64,000 nucleotides of DNA from Panopea generosa (lineage: Eukaryota; Mollusca; Bivalvia; Adapedonta; Hiatellidae): positions 42,902,967 through 42,966,966 of the forward strand of contig CM055909.1 of NCBI GenBank assembly GCA_029582155.1, in the 5' to 3' direction. Numbering within the stretch: position 1 is the first letter of the stretch; every line of letters starts with the position of its first letter. This document shows, piece after piece, positions 12,832 through 23,033 of this stretch. The notes beneath the pieces are model-generated. The model was not told the DNA's origin and ran no database searches. It saw only the letters and a program-made list of their open reading frames with translations. Made by a program: the position numbers and the translations under genes.

Positions 12832-12852
12832 ATTCTAGATCAGATCTAGAAT
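12832..12852. other. perfect palindrome in the LINE 3' UTR
   Basis: ATTCTAGAT-CAG-ATCTAGAAT gives a perfect 9-bp stem with a 3-nt loop, about 70 bp beyond the ORF2 stop on the minus strand. Some LINE families use a 3' UTR stem-loop for recognition by reverse transcriptase; that role here is inference. Confidence 0.6.
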
Positions 12853-12923
12853 GAACTGATTAGCACCGACTTCTCACTACAATGTTAAAATGCTTCATAT
12901 GTCTAAATCAACTATTACATTAT

Positions 12924-15900
12924 TTATATACAACTATATAAAATATTTCTTCTTCTCTCTAAAATCATAAAACAGGTTTTGGCACTTAGTTTCACAACAC
13001 TTTGGTTCGATAGTATATAGCATAGTTTATCATTATCGCTACACGAATTAAATTCCTTAAAAACACTTACAATTTCTGTCAATAACTCTGATCGAATGGT
13101 ATCATACAAAGGGCAATTTAGTAACACATGCATCTCATTTTCAACTTCATCTTTACAATGAAAGCATACTCGATCATTTACACTCAACTGTCTATATCTT
13201 CCAGTTTCTATGGCTATTGGAGCAGTGCCACTTCTAAATTTTGCTAAAGCACCTCTATGGCGTCTATTGTATACTAATTTACAGTATGGTTCCACAATAT
13301 ATTCATGTTTGAACTGTTTATAAAGTCTAAGTTTATTTCCCCCGTTACCTCTTTGTGAAACTTCTCTGTTTACGTCTTCATGCCACTTTGTGACAACGTC
13401 ATAAACAATCAGTGGTATTATATCGTTTAAAAGTACAAATTTATTTGCATTTTCATTAACATTACCATATCTTTCTACATTATATTTTTTGAACATTTCT
13501 AATACTTTAAAATTCCAGTTCTTGCATCTATTATTACTTTTTGAATTTGACCATAAAAATATCTTTTTATTTAGTCTTGTAGTTTGCATATTAATACAAC
13601 GACACCAATTTAATAGTACACATTTCCACACTTTACCAATACATGGTGTCCATCCTATATCTCCAGTAACTGCAGAATTTGGTGTGTATTTACCCACATT
13701 TAAAAAATATCTAGCCGCTCTATTCTGGACAGCATTTATGCTACTAAAATTATGTGTACCCCAAACTCCCGCCCCATACGCAATAACTGGAAAAACAAGA
13801 TTATCATATAATTTTGAAAAAACTTCATATGGGAAACCACCGAAAGCTTTTGATTTTGCAATAAGTAGGCCTAACGCTCTGTTTGCAGATTGCGCAACAA
13901 TTTTTGCAGTCACTGCAAAATCTAGGTGTTCTGTCAATATAAGACCTAGGTATTTATATTGTGACGTGTACTCAATAACATCATTGCCACACTTAAATAT
14001 AACATTACAACGTTCACATGATGGATTTCTAAAATGTACTATATTGGATTTGGTACAGTTAACTGACAAATAATTGTTTATGCACCAACTATTAAGCATG
14101 TTTAACATATATTGTAGATCTTCTGGTGTTTCTGCTATTAGAACAATATCGTCTGCATATAAAAGAACTGAAATTAGAGTGTCATCTATCAGAACACCCT
14201 TCTGTAATGTATTTATTTTCAAAGCAAGATCATTAATATACAGGTTAAACAGTATCGGTGATAAAGAACACCCTTGCTTCAAGCCCGTATTTACACTAAA
14301 CCAGTCCGTGTTAAAACCATTTAACTTAATAGAACATAATACATTCTTGTAGAGAGACTGAATGGCTTCTAAAAGTTTCCCCCGAATTCCTAACTTATCT
14401 AATTTTTTCCACAGAATATCTCTATTTACAGTATCATATGCCTTTCTAAAATCAATAAAAGCACAGTAAGTAGATTTTTTCATTTTTTTCCTAGTATCTA
14501 TTAGGTTTGTTAGAGATGTAAGATGGTCAATGGTACTGCGACCTTTACGAAACCCATTTTGACCTTCAAATATAATATCGTTTTGCTCGGTGAAATTTGT
14601 AATTCTATTATTCAATAAACTACAATAAATTTTATAGACTGTAGATGTAATTGTTATACCCCTATACGACAAAGGGTCTCTTGGATTACTAGATGTACAT
14701 TTTGGAATAGGAGTAATAATACCCTTACCCCACACAGTAGGAACTTTACCTGTATTCAAAAATATATTAAAACACTTATGAAGGTAACTTATAACTATTT
14801 CATTCTTTAGGACCTCCCCTGGAATTTCATCTACTCCAATGGAACGACCATTACGAACATCAAGTACAGATTTTCTTACTTCATCTAACGTAAAACCACA
14901 ACTAAAGTTTTGAATATCATTATTAATATTAAGATTAACATCCACATTTTCTATATCAATATCAGTGTCTATATCTTGATTAAGAAGGTCACAAAAATCT
15001 GACTTCCATTTATTAAAAACAGCTGTTTTATCTGTAACAATTTTACCATCGTTATCTAAAATTTCCATAGGTATGTCTTTTTTTCTATTATCTCTAACAC
15101 CAACCCGACCAATAGTTTTCCAAAATTCATTTGGGTTTTTCTTAACATCATTAATAATCTCTTCCTGCAATTTAAACCAGTATTTACGTTTACTTTGTTG
15201 TACATTTTTATCGAATATTTTTCTTTTTTCAACATAAACTCTTTTTTTACTGCTTTTTAAAATACCATTAGTCTTTAACCAAATTCTCTCCGCGCTACAC
15301 ATATCATTCCAAAGTTTACTTAAATTTTCATTCCACCATGGTTTTGAAATTCGTTTACGTTTATTAGAATACCCATATTTTAAAACAACCTTTTTGCTAG
15401 GTATTTTCTCTAACATTTCATCTTTAATAATACGAGAAAACGAATTATATAAAGTATCTACTGAACTCTGTTCTTGTTCATTATTTTCTAATTTTGAAAT
15501 CGTTTCTTGAATACTGTTATCAAAAGCTATTTCTGAATTAAGACAAAAATGTTCAGGAATATGTCTAACATCAAATTTTGTATACATCTTTTCTGTTACA
15601 ATATATTCGTTATTTTGTTCTGCAATTGCAGAATTCAAACATTTAGGATGAAAATAACATGTCAAAAGTGAGTGATCAGGTATACTCCTCGACTCTATAC
15701 ATTGTTCCCGCACCATATCCGATGCAATAGTTACATTGACATTATCTATACATTCGATGTCTTCATAAGGAACTATAAAGTAATCGACTACAGAACTACC
15801 TTTCGATGAAATACATGTGAAATTATTACTTTTAAAATGTCTCCCATTCATTATACAACAATTACTATCAATTAAAAAATTAGACAACATGTCTCCATAT

Positions 15901-16367
15901 GCATTTTTAGCAAAATCAATCACATCTCTTTCTAAGACATTATCAACACCTTCGATAAAATCTGGCATATCACCAACTCTGCTGTTAAAATCACCACATA
16001 TGACAAACTGACCTAATTTTTGATATTCATATATATTTGTTAAGAGTTGATCATAAAAATCATTAGGATTGACATATCTGGACGATCCTTGAGGAGGTAA
16101 ATAACATACACATACGTTAAAAGATAAAAGTGTTAATTTGTTTTTAAAAGACACCCATAAAATACCTTCATATGACTTGTCTAATACATTAATCTCAAAC
16201 TCCTTATATAAGTCACACTTTACAATTAAACATACGCCGCCTGATCCATTTCTAGCATTAACATGTATCTGTTTCCTATTATGCCCAATAAACACATAGT
16301 TATCTAAAGCTAAATGATTTTCTTTTAAAAGATGAGTTTCAGCTATGCCAATAATATCAATATTCAT
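12924..16367 (-). CDS. LINE ORF2: endonuclease/reverse transcriptase polyprotein
   Basis: A 1147-residue frame counted from its first ATG. Endonuclease (about residues 1-240): AETHL, CYLPP, GDFN, a late SSVVDY and PDHS correspond to the metal- and phosphate-binding residues of APE nucleases. Reverse transcriptase (about 540-830): FIDFRKAYD near 635, KQGCSLSPILFN, and catalytic YADD near 736. A Cys-rich C-terminal segment near 1066 (CFHC, then HVLLNC) is common in these proteins. The protein nicks target DNA and copies the element RNA in place. The strongly conserved first endonuclease strand, FWNVNG, lies upstream of this ATG, in the same frame, within the 29 codons between the ORF1 stop and this start (16368-16454). 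Initiation at the ATG would therefore give a nuclease lacking its N-terminus. No internal stop or frameshift is seen. Confidence 0.95.
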   Translation of the reverse strand: MNIDIIGIAETHLLKENHLALDNYVFIGHNRKQIHVNARNGSGGVCLIVKCDLYKEFEINVLDKSYEGILWVSFKNKLTLLSFNVCVCYLPPQGSSRYVNPNDFYDQLLTNIYEYQKLGQFVICGDFNSRVGDMPDFIEGVDNVLERDVIDFAKNAYGDMLSNFLIDSNCCIMNGRHFKSNNFTCISSKGSSVVDYFIVPYEDIECIDNVNVTIASDMVREQCIESRSIPDHSLLTCYFHPKCLNSAIAEQNNEYIVTEKMYTKFDVRHIPEHFCLNSEIAFDNSIQETISKLENNEQEQSSVDTLYNSFSRIIKDEMLEKIPSKKVVLKYGYSNKRKRISKPWWNENLSKLWNDMCSAERIWLKTNGILKSSKKRVYVEKRKIFDKNVQQSKRKYWFKLQEEIINDVKKNPNEFWKTIGRVGVRDNRKKDIPMEILDNDGKIVTDKTAVFNKWKSDFCDLLNQDIDTDIDIENVDVNLNINNDIQNFSCGFTLDEVRKSVLDVRNGRSIGVDEIPGEVLKNEIVISYLHKCFNIFLNTGKVPTVWGKGIITPIPKCTSSNPRDPLSYRGITITSTVYKIYCSLLNNRITNFTEQNDIIFEGQNGFRKGRSTIDHLTSLTNLIDTRKKMKKSTYCAFIDFRKAYDTVNRDILWKKLDKLGIRGKLLEAIQSLYKNVLCSIKLNGFNTDWFSVNTGLKQGCSLSPILFNLYINDLALKINTLQKGVLIDDTLISVLLYADDIVLIAETPEDLQYMLNMLNSWCINNYLSVNCTKSNIVHFRNPSCERCNVIFKCGNDVIEYTSQYKYLGLILTEHLDFAVTAKIVAQSANRALGLLIAKSKAFGGFPYEVFSKLYDNLVFPVIAYGAGVWGTHNFSSINAVQNRAARYFLNVGKYTPNSAVTGDIGWTPCIGKVWKCVLLNWCRCINMQTTRLNKKIFLWSNSKSNNRCKNWNFKVLEMFKKYNVERYGNVNENANKFVLLNDIIPLIVYDVVTKWHEDVNREVSQRGNGGNKLRLYKQFKHEYIVEPYCKLVYNRRHRGALAKFRSGTAPIAIETGRYRQLSVNDRVCFHCKDEVENEMHVLLNCPLYDTIRSELLTEIVSVFKEFNSCSDNDKLCYILSNQSVVKLSAKTCFMILERRRNILYSCI

Positions 16368-16454
16368 AAAACGTACACAGTTTTCTCTAAAAATAAAATT
16401 ATCTGAACCGCTATTACTAGACCATCCATTTACATTCCAAAACCCTAATTGAAC

Positions 16455-17528
16455 CTATCTTGATTCACCATAATAGTTCATGTTTCCATTATAGCCTCGT
16501 CTGTTTCTCCATCCGTCTTGCTGAGCATTTCTGTTCCAGCTTTCTTGTTTGTTACCTCTTCTGTCATTAGTATGAGAATTGTTTCTGCTTTGGTTATTTG
16601 TTTGATCCTTATGTTTGTTGTATTCGCGATTATTGTCGATATGTTGGTAACTTCTTCGTGGATATTGTTCAAATGATCGGTAACTGGTACTTCGGTTTCC
16701 ATTAATGTGCGTGCTGTCACTGTCGCCTACTTTCGTATGTCTTACGTCTACATTTCTGCGCCTATCACTGGTATTATTTCTTCTTTCGGAGCCTTCGTCT
16801 ACACACAAACGTGATCCGCGAACAGATAGACCTTTGACCCCAAGCGATGAAATTAATAATTTGAGATTGTGATTGTTCACGCGGGCTTCCATTGATTGAT
16901 CTTTGTGCACAAATACCTTTTCATATTTTCTGGAGTGTCTCAGTTGGCTTTTATTTTTCAAAATAGCCACTTTGTCATCTAATGTATTGCATGACACAAT
17001 AATTACTCCTGACTTTCCATCTGTTCCTTCTTTCCTTACCACTTTGTTAAACTTAACATCTCTTAATTTGAGACCATCTCTGAAAAGGTCAGACACAATG
17101 TCATTCACACTCTCTCTTTCCCGCTGTGGCAAATTTCTTATGCAGATATTCTGTGATCTGTCCATACTATCTTCACTATCAACTGTTCTTCTGACATTTA
17201 TCTCATCTATCTGCTGTTGTAGACACTTAACATCTTCTATAAAGTCATCTTTAACCGTATCTATTCTCTTATGTACCTCTTGTTTGATCTTTGCACTTTC
17301 GCTGTTAATTCGTTTATCTATCACTTGATTTATTTTGTTTGACAATTTCTTTTCAACTTCATCAGCTACCGAATCAATCTTTTTAGTTACATCTAGTATC
17401 ATTTTCTGTAAATTGGACGAAATATTTTGCATTTCATTTGCAAACTGCGTCATAACTTGCACAAAGTCTCTTGTTTCTATTGTTGGTCCACTTTCAACAT
17501 CAAATTTCAAGTTCATCATATCCCTCAT
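16455..17528 (-). CDS. LINE ORF1: coiled-coil RNA-binding protein
   Basis: 357 residues from ATG. Residues about 20-120 are Lys/Glu/Ile-rich with heptad spacing, a likely coiled coil for oligomerisation. About 125-210 looks like an RRM: ICIRNLPQ as RNP2-like and SGVIIVSC as RNP1-like. From about 240 the tail is Arg/Asn/Gly-rich and basic, and no CCHC zinc knuckle is seen. Such ORF1 proteins coat the element RNA and form the ribonucleoprotein with ORF2. It ends in TAG, and the next codon continues in frame into ORF2 sequence, an unusual arrangement. Opposite-strand frames over both ORFs are shadows. Confidence 0.85.
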   Translation of the reverse strand: MRDMMNLKFDVESGPTIETRDFVQVMTQFANEMQNISSNLQKMILDVTKKIDSVADEVEKKLSNKINQVIDKRINSESAKIKQEVHKRIDTVKDDFIEDVKCLQQQIDEINVRRTVDSEDSMDRSQNICIRNLPQRERESVNDIVSDLFRDGLKLRDVKFNKVVRKEGTDGKSGVIIVSCNTLDDKVAILKNKSQLRHSRKYEKVFVHKDQSMEARVNNHNLKLLISSLGVKGLSVRGSRLCVDEGSERRNNTSDRRRNVDVRHTKVGDSDSTHINGNRSTSYRSFEQYPRRSYQHIDNNREYNKHKDQTNNQSRNNSHTNDRRGNKQESWNRNAQQDGWRNRRGYNGNMNYYGESR

Positions 17529-17590
17529 TGAATTAATAGAAATGCATCAATTTAAATGTTTCGACTACCTTTTATTTAACTGATTAGTTA

Positions 17591-19227
17591 TGTCCAGCCA
17601 AACTCTTCCAGTCAAAACTGTAACAATTGCGGTTAATTGCATTAAGTCAAGATTCTATCGCTAAAATTGAATCCTTGTTTAAGAGATACGATCAGTATGT
17701 TTGGCAAGCGGTGTAAATATTCAAAAAATGCAAATATCGAATTAGAAAAGTGTTTCACTAATGTTTATATTATGAATAAACTAAATATTTGAATTTTGGA
17801 CAGTTTGTAATTTTTCAAAATACTGTTATCAATGTTTACCGTATGACATAATTTTCAGTTGTTCAATAATACCATAAACACATATTAAAGATATTTGTCG
17901 CCTTTTTCAGTAATTCAAAACAAATATTATAAACAAATTTTAATCACAGAAATTTGCTGCATGACAAAGTCATTATAACTTGTTTTTTTGGTTAAATTTA
18001 ATCAAAATCTACAGTATAATAATATTCATAATTATTTGCTATGATGTCGCGTTCGCGCATATGCCAATTTTTTAGATTAAGAATAAATTGAAATTTTTTT
18101 ACGTAGCGTTCTTTATTTAGGTCGCATCCGTTGTTTCGCGTTTCTGGAAGTATTGTCAAATACCATGATAAATTCTGCTATTTATTTTAATTGCAACTAC
18201 ATCTTAATATCTTAATAACTTAATGATATGTTCAAATGAGTGTTTTATGTATGGTTATAATATGATTGCACGTGCGTACCAATAATCAAGGAAATCTATA
18301 GAAGGATAGGAAACTTGCATCGCCTTACTAAATGTTGATGAAACAGCACACGAAGGATTCATAATTTGCAAATTAATCATTCATAATTCACAGGCAACTG
18401 ATTTCTTTTACATAAACTGTACGTTGTATGTAATATTAGATGTTTAAACATGTTTCGATCAACCAAAACGCTCTTGAATTAAAGATATTGAGGTTTAAAG
18501 GAAAATTTATTGTAATTTGTCGTTATTTCAGCTGCAGTTTACAAATTTGTTATCACAAGTACTTCAACAATTTTACCCACACATTTCTGGGAATGGCATT
18601 GTTTTGATGACAATTTCATTCTGCAGTGTAAGAATTTTGATTTGTGTTCCTGAGATGAATGAACGTTAAGATAATTTAAAACGAGACATTGCGAGATTTT
18701 GCGTGAATACGCGAGCGTTCACACAATCTCAATCAGTTGCCTTTCCGTCTTTATATATTTCCTGGCAATACTGTAAAACCTCTCACAATTTCTTTTGGGA
18801 TGATTTGCTAAAAACATACACCACGGACCAACCTTAGAACAACCGCATGTTATGCACATATTTTTAATGATTTGATCAGATAGTAATATATTGTTACGCA
18901 AGAATAACATATTTAATATTCAATTTTGAAGTAGATATGAATTATTTAGAACCATCAGAAGGAATGCAACTGATTTAAGGCGTCTTTATTGCATAGTTGA
19001 TTCCCCAGACAGGACAGATAAGTGAGGTTTAATTTAGATTTATTGTTTGATTTTAATCAATCGAATCACGTTCTATCATATTAACGTAGATTACTGGAAC
19101 CGGTGAAATTTAACTTTCGATGAAGCTGTGGAAAATGTGTGAATTTCTACTACAGTCCGTCATCGTTTGTGTTTCACTAAATGTCATCAGATATTGATGA
19201 ATAACGAGTTGCTTTCCTTTTCCTCGT
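17591..19227. other. AT-rich non-coding stretch upstream of the LINE
   Basis: No gene recognised. A short plus-strand frame at 19120 (starting MKLWKM and hydrophobic) could be a signal-peptide exon, but its possible donor sites are weak, so it is not called. Confidence 0.5.
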
Positions 19228-21632
19228 CAGCGTTCGATGTGCAACGTTTTCCCATCAGCGTTCGGTTATAGTAACGCGTTGTATTTATGATTCCCGCATT
19301 CAGTATGTAACGCGACGAACTTACGTTTCCCATCAGGGTTCAGTATATAACGCGCTGTACTCGTATATTTCCCATCAGCGTTCAGTATATAAAGCGTTGT
19401 ACCGTTATTTCACACCAGCGTTCAGTATATTAACGTTTATCTATATTTCCCATCAGCGTTCAGTATATCAACGTTGTACCAGCGTTCAGTATATAAAGCG
19501 TTGTACCTATATTTCCCATCAGCGTTCAGTATATAAAGCGTTGTACCTATATTTTCCATCAGCGTTCAGTATATAAAGCGTTGTACCTATATTTCTCATC
19601 AGCGTCAGTATATAAAACGTTGTACCTATATTTCCCATCAGCGTTCCGTATATAAACGTTGTACCTATATTTTCCATCAACGTTCAGTATATAAAGCGTT
19701 GTACCTATATCTCTCATCAACGATCAGTATATAAAGTGTTGAACATATATTTCCCATCAGCGTTCAGTATATAAACGTTGTACCTATATTTCCCATCAAC
19801 GTTCAGTATATAAAGCGGTATACCTACATTTCTCATGAGCGTTCAGTAAATTAACGTTGTACCTATATTTCTCACCAGCGTTCTGTATATAAAGCGTTGT
19901 ACCTATATTTCCTATCAGCGTTCCGTATATAAAGTGTTGTACCTATATTTTTCATCAGCGTTCAGTATATTAACGTTATTCCCATATTTCCCATCAACGT
20001 TTAGTATATAAAGCGTTGTACCTATATTTCTTATCATCTTTCAATATATTAAGCGTTGAACATAGATTTCTCTTCAGCATTCAGTATATTAAAGGTGTAC
20101 CTATATTTCCCATCAACGTTCAGTATATAAAGCGTTGTACATATATTTCCCATCTAAAGCGTTGTACCTATATTTCACATCAACGTTCAGTATATAAAGC
20201 GTTGTACCTATATTTCCCATCAGCGTTCAGTATATAAATTGTTGTACTTATATTTCCCATCAGCGTTCCGTATATAAAGCGTTGTACCTATATTTCCCAT
20301 CAGCGTTCAGTATATAAAGCGTTGTACTTATATTTTCCATCATCGTTCCGTATATTAACGTTCTACCTGTATTTCCAATCAACGTTCAGATTATAAAGCG
20401 TTGTACCTATATTTCTCATCAGCATTCAGTATATAAAGCGTTGAACATATATTTCCCATCAACGTTCAGTATATTAACGTTGTACCTATATTCCCATCAG
20501 CGTTCAGTATATTAACGTTGTACCTATATTTCCCATCAACGTTCAGTATATGAAGCGTTGTACCTATATTTCTTATCAGCGTTCAGTATATAAGGAGTTG
20601 ACCATATATTTCCCTTCAGCGTTCAGTATATTAAAGGTAAACCTATATTTCCCCTCAACGTTCAGTATATAAAGCGTTGTACATATATTTCCCATCTAAA
20701 GCGTTGTACCTATATTTCCCATCAGCGTTCAGTATATAAAGCGTTGTACCTATATTTCTCATCAGCGTTCAGTATATAAATCGTTGTACCTATATTTCCC
20801 ATCAGCGTTCCGTATATATAGTTTAACCTATATTTCCCATCAACGTTCAGTATATAAAGCGTTGTATCTATATTCTCATCAGCGTTCAGTATATAAAGCG
20901 TTGAACATATATTTCCCATCAGCGTTCAGTATATTAACGTTGTACCTATATTAACCATCAACGTTCAGTATATAAAGTGTTTTACCTTTATTTCTCATCA
21001 GCGTTCCGTATATTAACGTTGTACCTATATTTCCCATCAGCGTTCCGTATATTAACATTGTACCTATATTTCCCGTCAGCGTTCAGTATATAAAGCGTTG
21101 CACCTATATTTCTCATCAGCGTACGTATATTAACGTTGTACCTATATTTCCCATCAGCGTTCCGTATATTAACGTTGTAACTATATTTCCCATCAACGTT
21201 CAGTATATAAAGCGTTGTACCTATATTTCTCATCAGCGTTCAGTATATAAAGCGTTGAACATATATTTCTCTTCAGTGTTCAGTATATTAACGTTGTACC
21301 TATATTTTCCATCAGCGTTCAGTATATTAACGTTGTACCTATATTTCCCATCAACGTTCAGTATATAAAGCGTTGTACCTATATTTCCCATCAACGTTTA
21401 GTATATAAAGCGTTGTACCTATATTTCCCATCAGCGTTCAGTATATTAACGTTGTATCTATATATCCCATCAGCGTTCAGTATCTAAAGCGTTGATATTT
21501 CTCATCAGCGTTCAGTATATAAAGCGTTGAACATATATTTCCCTTCAGCGCTCAGTATATTAACGTTTTACCTATATTTCCCATCAGCGTTCTGTAAATT
21601 ATTATACTTGTGTTTCTTATCAGCGTTCGATT
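19228..21632. repeat. minisatellite, 40-bp unit, ~58 copies, TATA-box-like core
   Basis: Tandem units built from CAGCGTTCAGTATATAAAGC and GTTGTACCTATATTTCCCAT, with a frequent shorter variant in which TATATAAAGCG is replaced by TATATTAACG. Internal units are much alike and the edges (19228-19440, 21540-21632) are more diverged. Short frames across it merely translate the repeat. Confidence 0.95.
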
Positions 21633-22378
21633 GCCAAAAACTTCAGAAACACGTAGCTCTACATATAATAATTATAATAAGGACAAAAGGTTAACAGTTT
21701 TGGAGCGATAAGTGCAATAGATAAAACACTTTGGGGGCTCAACATTGGCTCAAGTGTCAATGCAGCTAACATCTCAAAAGTGTAAAATTTGCTAAATATG
21801 TTCCATGTTACCAGAGTACTTATCATTCATACCTAACAAGAAATATGTAACACGAATAACCCCGCTATTGACCGGAAACCATTCTTTATCGAAAATGAAA
21901 TTGAAAAAGATGCACTAGTCTTGTTAGATAGTTGACCCTTATTTTATAATTATACAAGTACGCAAGAAATATTAAATACATAGACCAATTTAAAAGTTAT
22001 TGATCGGAAACCATTTTTACTGGACAAAAGGACGGACGGATAAGCGTAATACTTTATATCATTTTTCGATTAGGAATATAAAATTATCTATCATTAAGAT
22101 GCTATGAAAAGCTTTAACCTTTAACAAGTTTTTTTTTTCTTTTAACAAAGTTTGTTTTCCATATAATTATATTATGACACGAATAGGTCCGCAGTACCAT
22201 TGAGTAATCGGTCTAATATTTGCCAACGTACAAATGTAACGATAGCAAAATCAAAATCAAACGTTTTCTGATTTTCTTCTCTCTTTTTTTTCTTTCAATT
22301 TGTATCACTTAAAGTAATATTTCAGCCGATATTTTAAACGAGTTATAATTTATTGATCATGTATTTCGTATTCTGCAG
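21633..22378. other. non-coding stretch / putative intron
   Basis: AT-rich with no supported frame. Its last bases, TATTCTGCAG, form a credible splice acceptor for the candidate exon that follows. Confidence 0.5.
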
Positions 22379-22548
22379 TTTTTACGACAGCTGCGAGGCT
22401 TCCCGATTCACAGTTTGACCCATATTACCCGGCAGAAGCAGACGACACCGCAGACATGGAGTTGCTAGACGAACCAATGAAGAGGGGGTTATGTCGTAAA
22501 GGCTTTGCATTTCAAGCTGTGCTTAGACAATGTCTACCTTCAAAAGGG
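22379..22548 (+). CDS. candidate internal exon of a small secreted precursor (exon x)
   Basis: An acceptor TTCTGCAG precedes it and a donor GTAAGA follows. A second acceptor-like ACGACAG 12 nt further in would keep the same frame. The first two bases complete a split codon; then 56 codons are open. The peptide begins FTTAARLPD, which reads like the end of a signal peptide, continues through an acidic stretch (DPYYPAEADDTADMELLDE), then PMKR, a dibasic site. After it comes GLCRKGFAFQAVLRQCLPSK, with two Cys 13 residues apart. No known family was recognised. The architecture resembles neuropeptide or antimicrobial precursors; C-x-x-G-x-x-F-x(5)-R-x-C also recalls short Cys motifs of secreted chitin-binding-like proteins. 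The upstream exon with the start codon was not identified. Confidence 0.5.
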
Positions 22549-22813
22549 GTAAGACTGATGGATTTGTAACTATATATTGCCACAATAAAAACGTATGTTT
22601 CTTTTCAGTTTTGCTTTCTTGCATTTTATATTTAAACTTTAGAACAGAAACTTTGGAAACAGCCGATATTTATCACAAATTTAACGAGTCACGGACACAG
22701 GCCCCTGTGCACGGCTACAAGCGTTTTCGCATGGTTGCACATTTTGTCTTATATGTTAACACGTTTTAAAAAGCCAATGGTTATGCCTTATAAAGGAGGT
22801 GTCAATTAGATTG

Positions 22814-23022
22814 TGGAGCGCGTGGTCCAGTGGTAGAGCACCGAACCCATGATCGGAGGGTCGTGGGTTCGATCCTCCGCTACGGCTATGTGTGGTGTCC
22901 TTGAGCAAGGCACTTTTTCCGCATATGCTTTGTACTGGTACTACCCAGGAAAACTTCGAGCGTGATTTGTTTAAGTTGTAAGAACTTGTTTCACAATCGA
23001 AGTAAAATAAATAAGTTTAAAA
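22814..23022 (+). mobile_element. SINE family 3, complete, with perfect target duplication
   Basis: A tRNA-derived head (box A-like GGTCCAGTGGTAGAGCACC, box B-like GTGGGTTCGATCC) is followed by a body and an A-rich tail (AAATAAATAAG). The 11-bp direct repeat CAATTAGATTG flanks it exactly at 22803-22813 and 23023-23033. The intact duplication indicates a fairly recent insertion. It lies 265 bp after the candidate exon, so inside the putative intron. Confidence 0.9.
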
Positions 23023-23033
23023 CAATTAGATTG

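Larger units (their letters stand above)
12411..17590 (-). mobile_element. nearly intact APE-type non-LTR retrotransposon (LINE)
   Basis: Minus-strand element of about 5.1 kb with two long ORFs in the typical order. Its 3' end is at about 12411, where the minus strand reads AATAAA then a short (ATCT)n tail (plus-strand GATA repeats 12411-12425), as in LINE clades that end in a microsatellite instead of poly(A). The 3' UTR is about 510 bp. The 5' boundary beyond 17528 is approximate and no target duplication was found. No RNase H domain is apparent. The clade is not assigned (CR1/L2/Jockey-like groups are possible). Long open frames suggest a young copy. Confidence 0.9.

Noticed and set aside
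13489..14352. Plus-strand frames of 194 and 92 codons (also 15817-16011 and 16903-17583)
   Set aside because: They lie antisense to the LINE ORFs and have no domain of their own.
19120..19200. Hydrophobic frame MKLWKM... as a signal-peptide exon for the candidate gene
   Set aside because: The only phase-compatible donor (T|GTGTTT) is poor, and similar hydrophobic starts occur elsewhere (for example near 2949), so the choice would be arbitrary.
22814..22890. Possible tRNA genes at 22814, 6860-6925, 28330, 60868 and 61430
   Set aside because: A and B boxes are present but acceptor stems do not pair, and SINE bodies and tails follow. They are tRNA-derived SINE heads.
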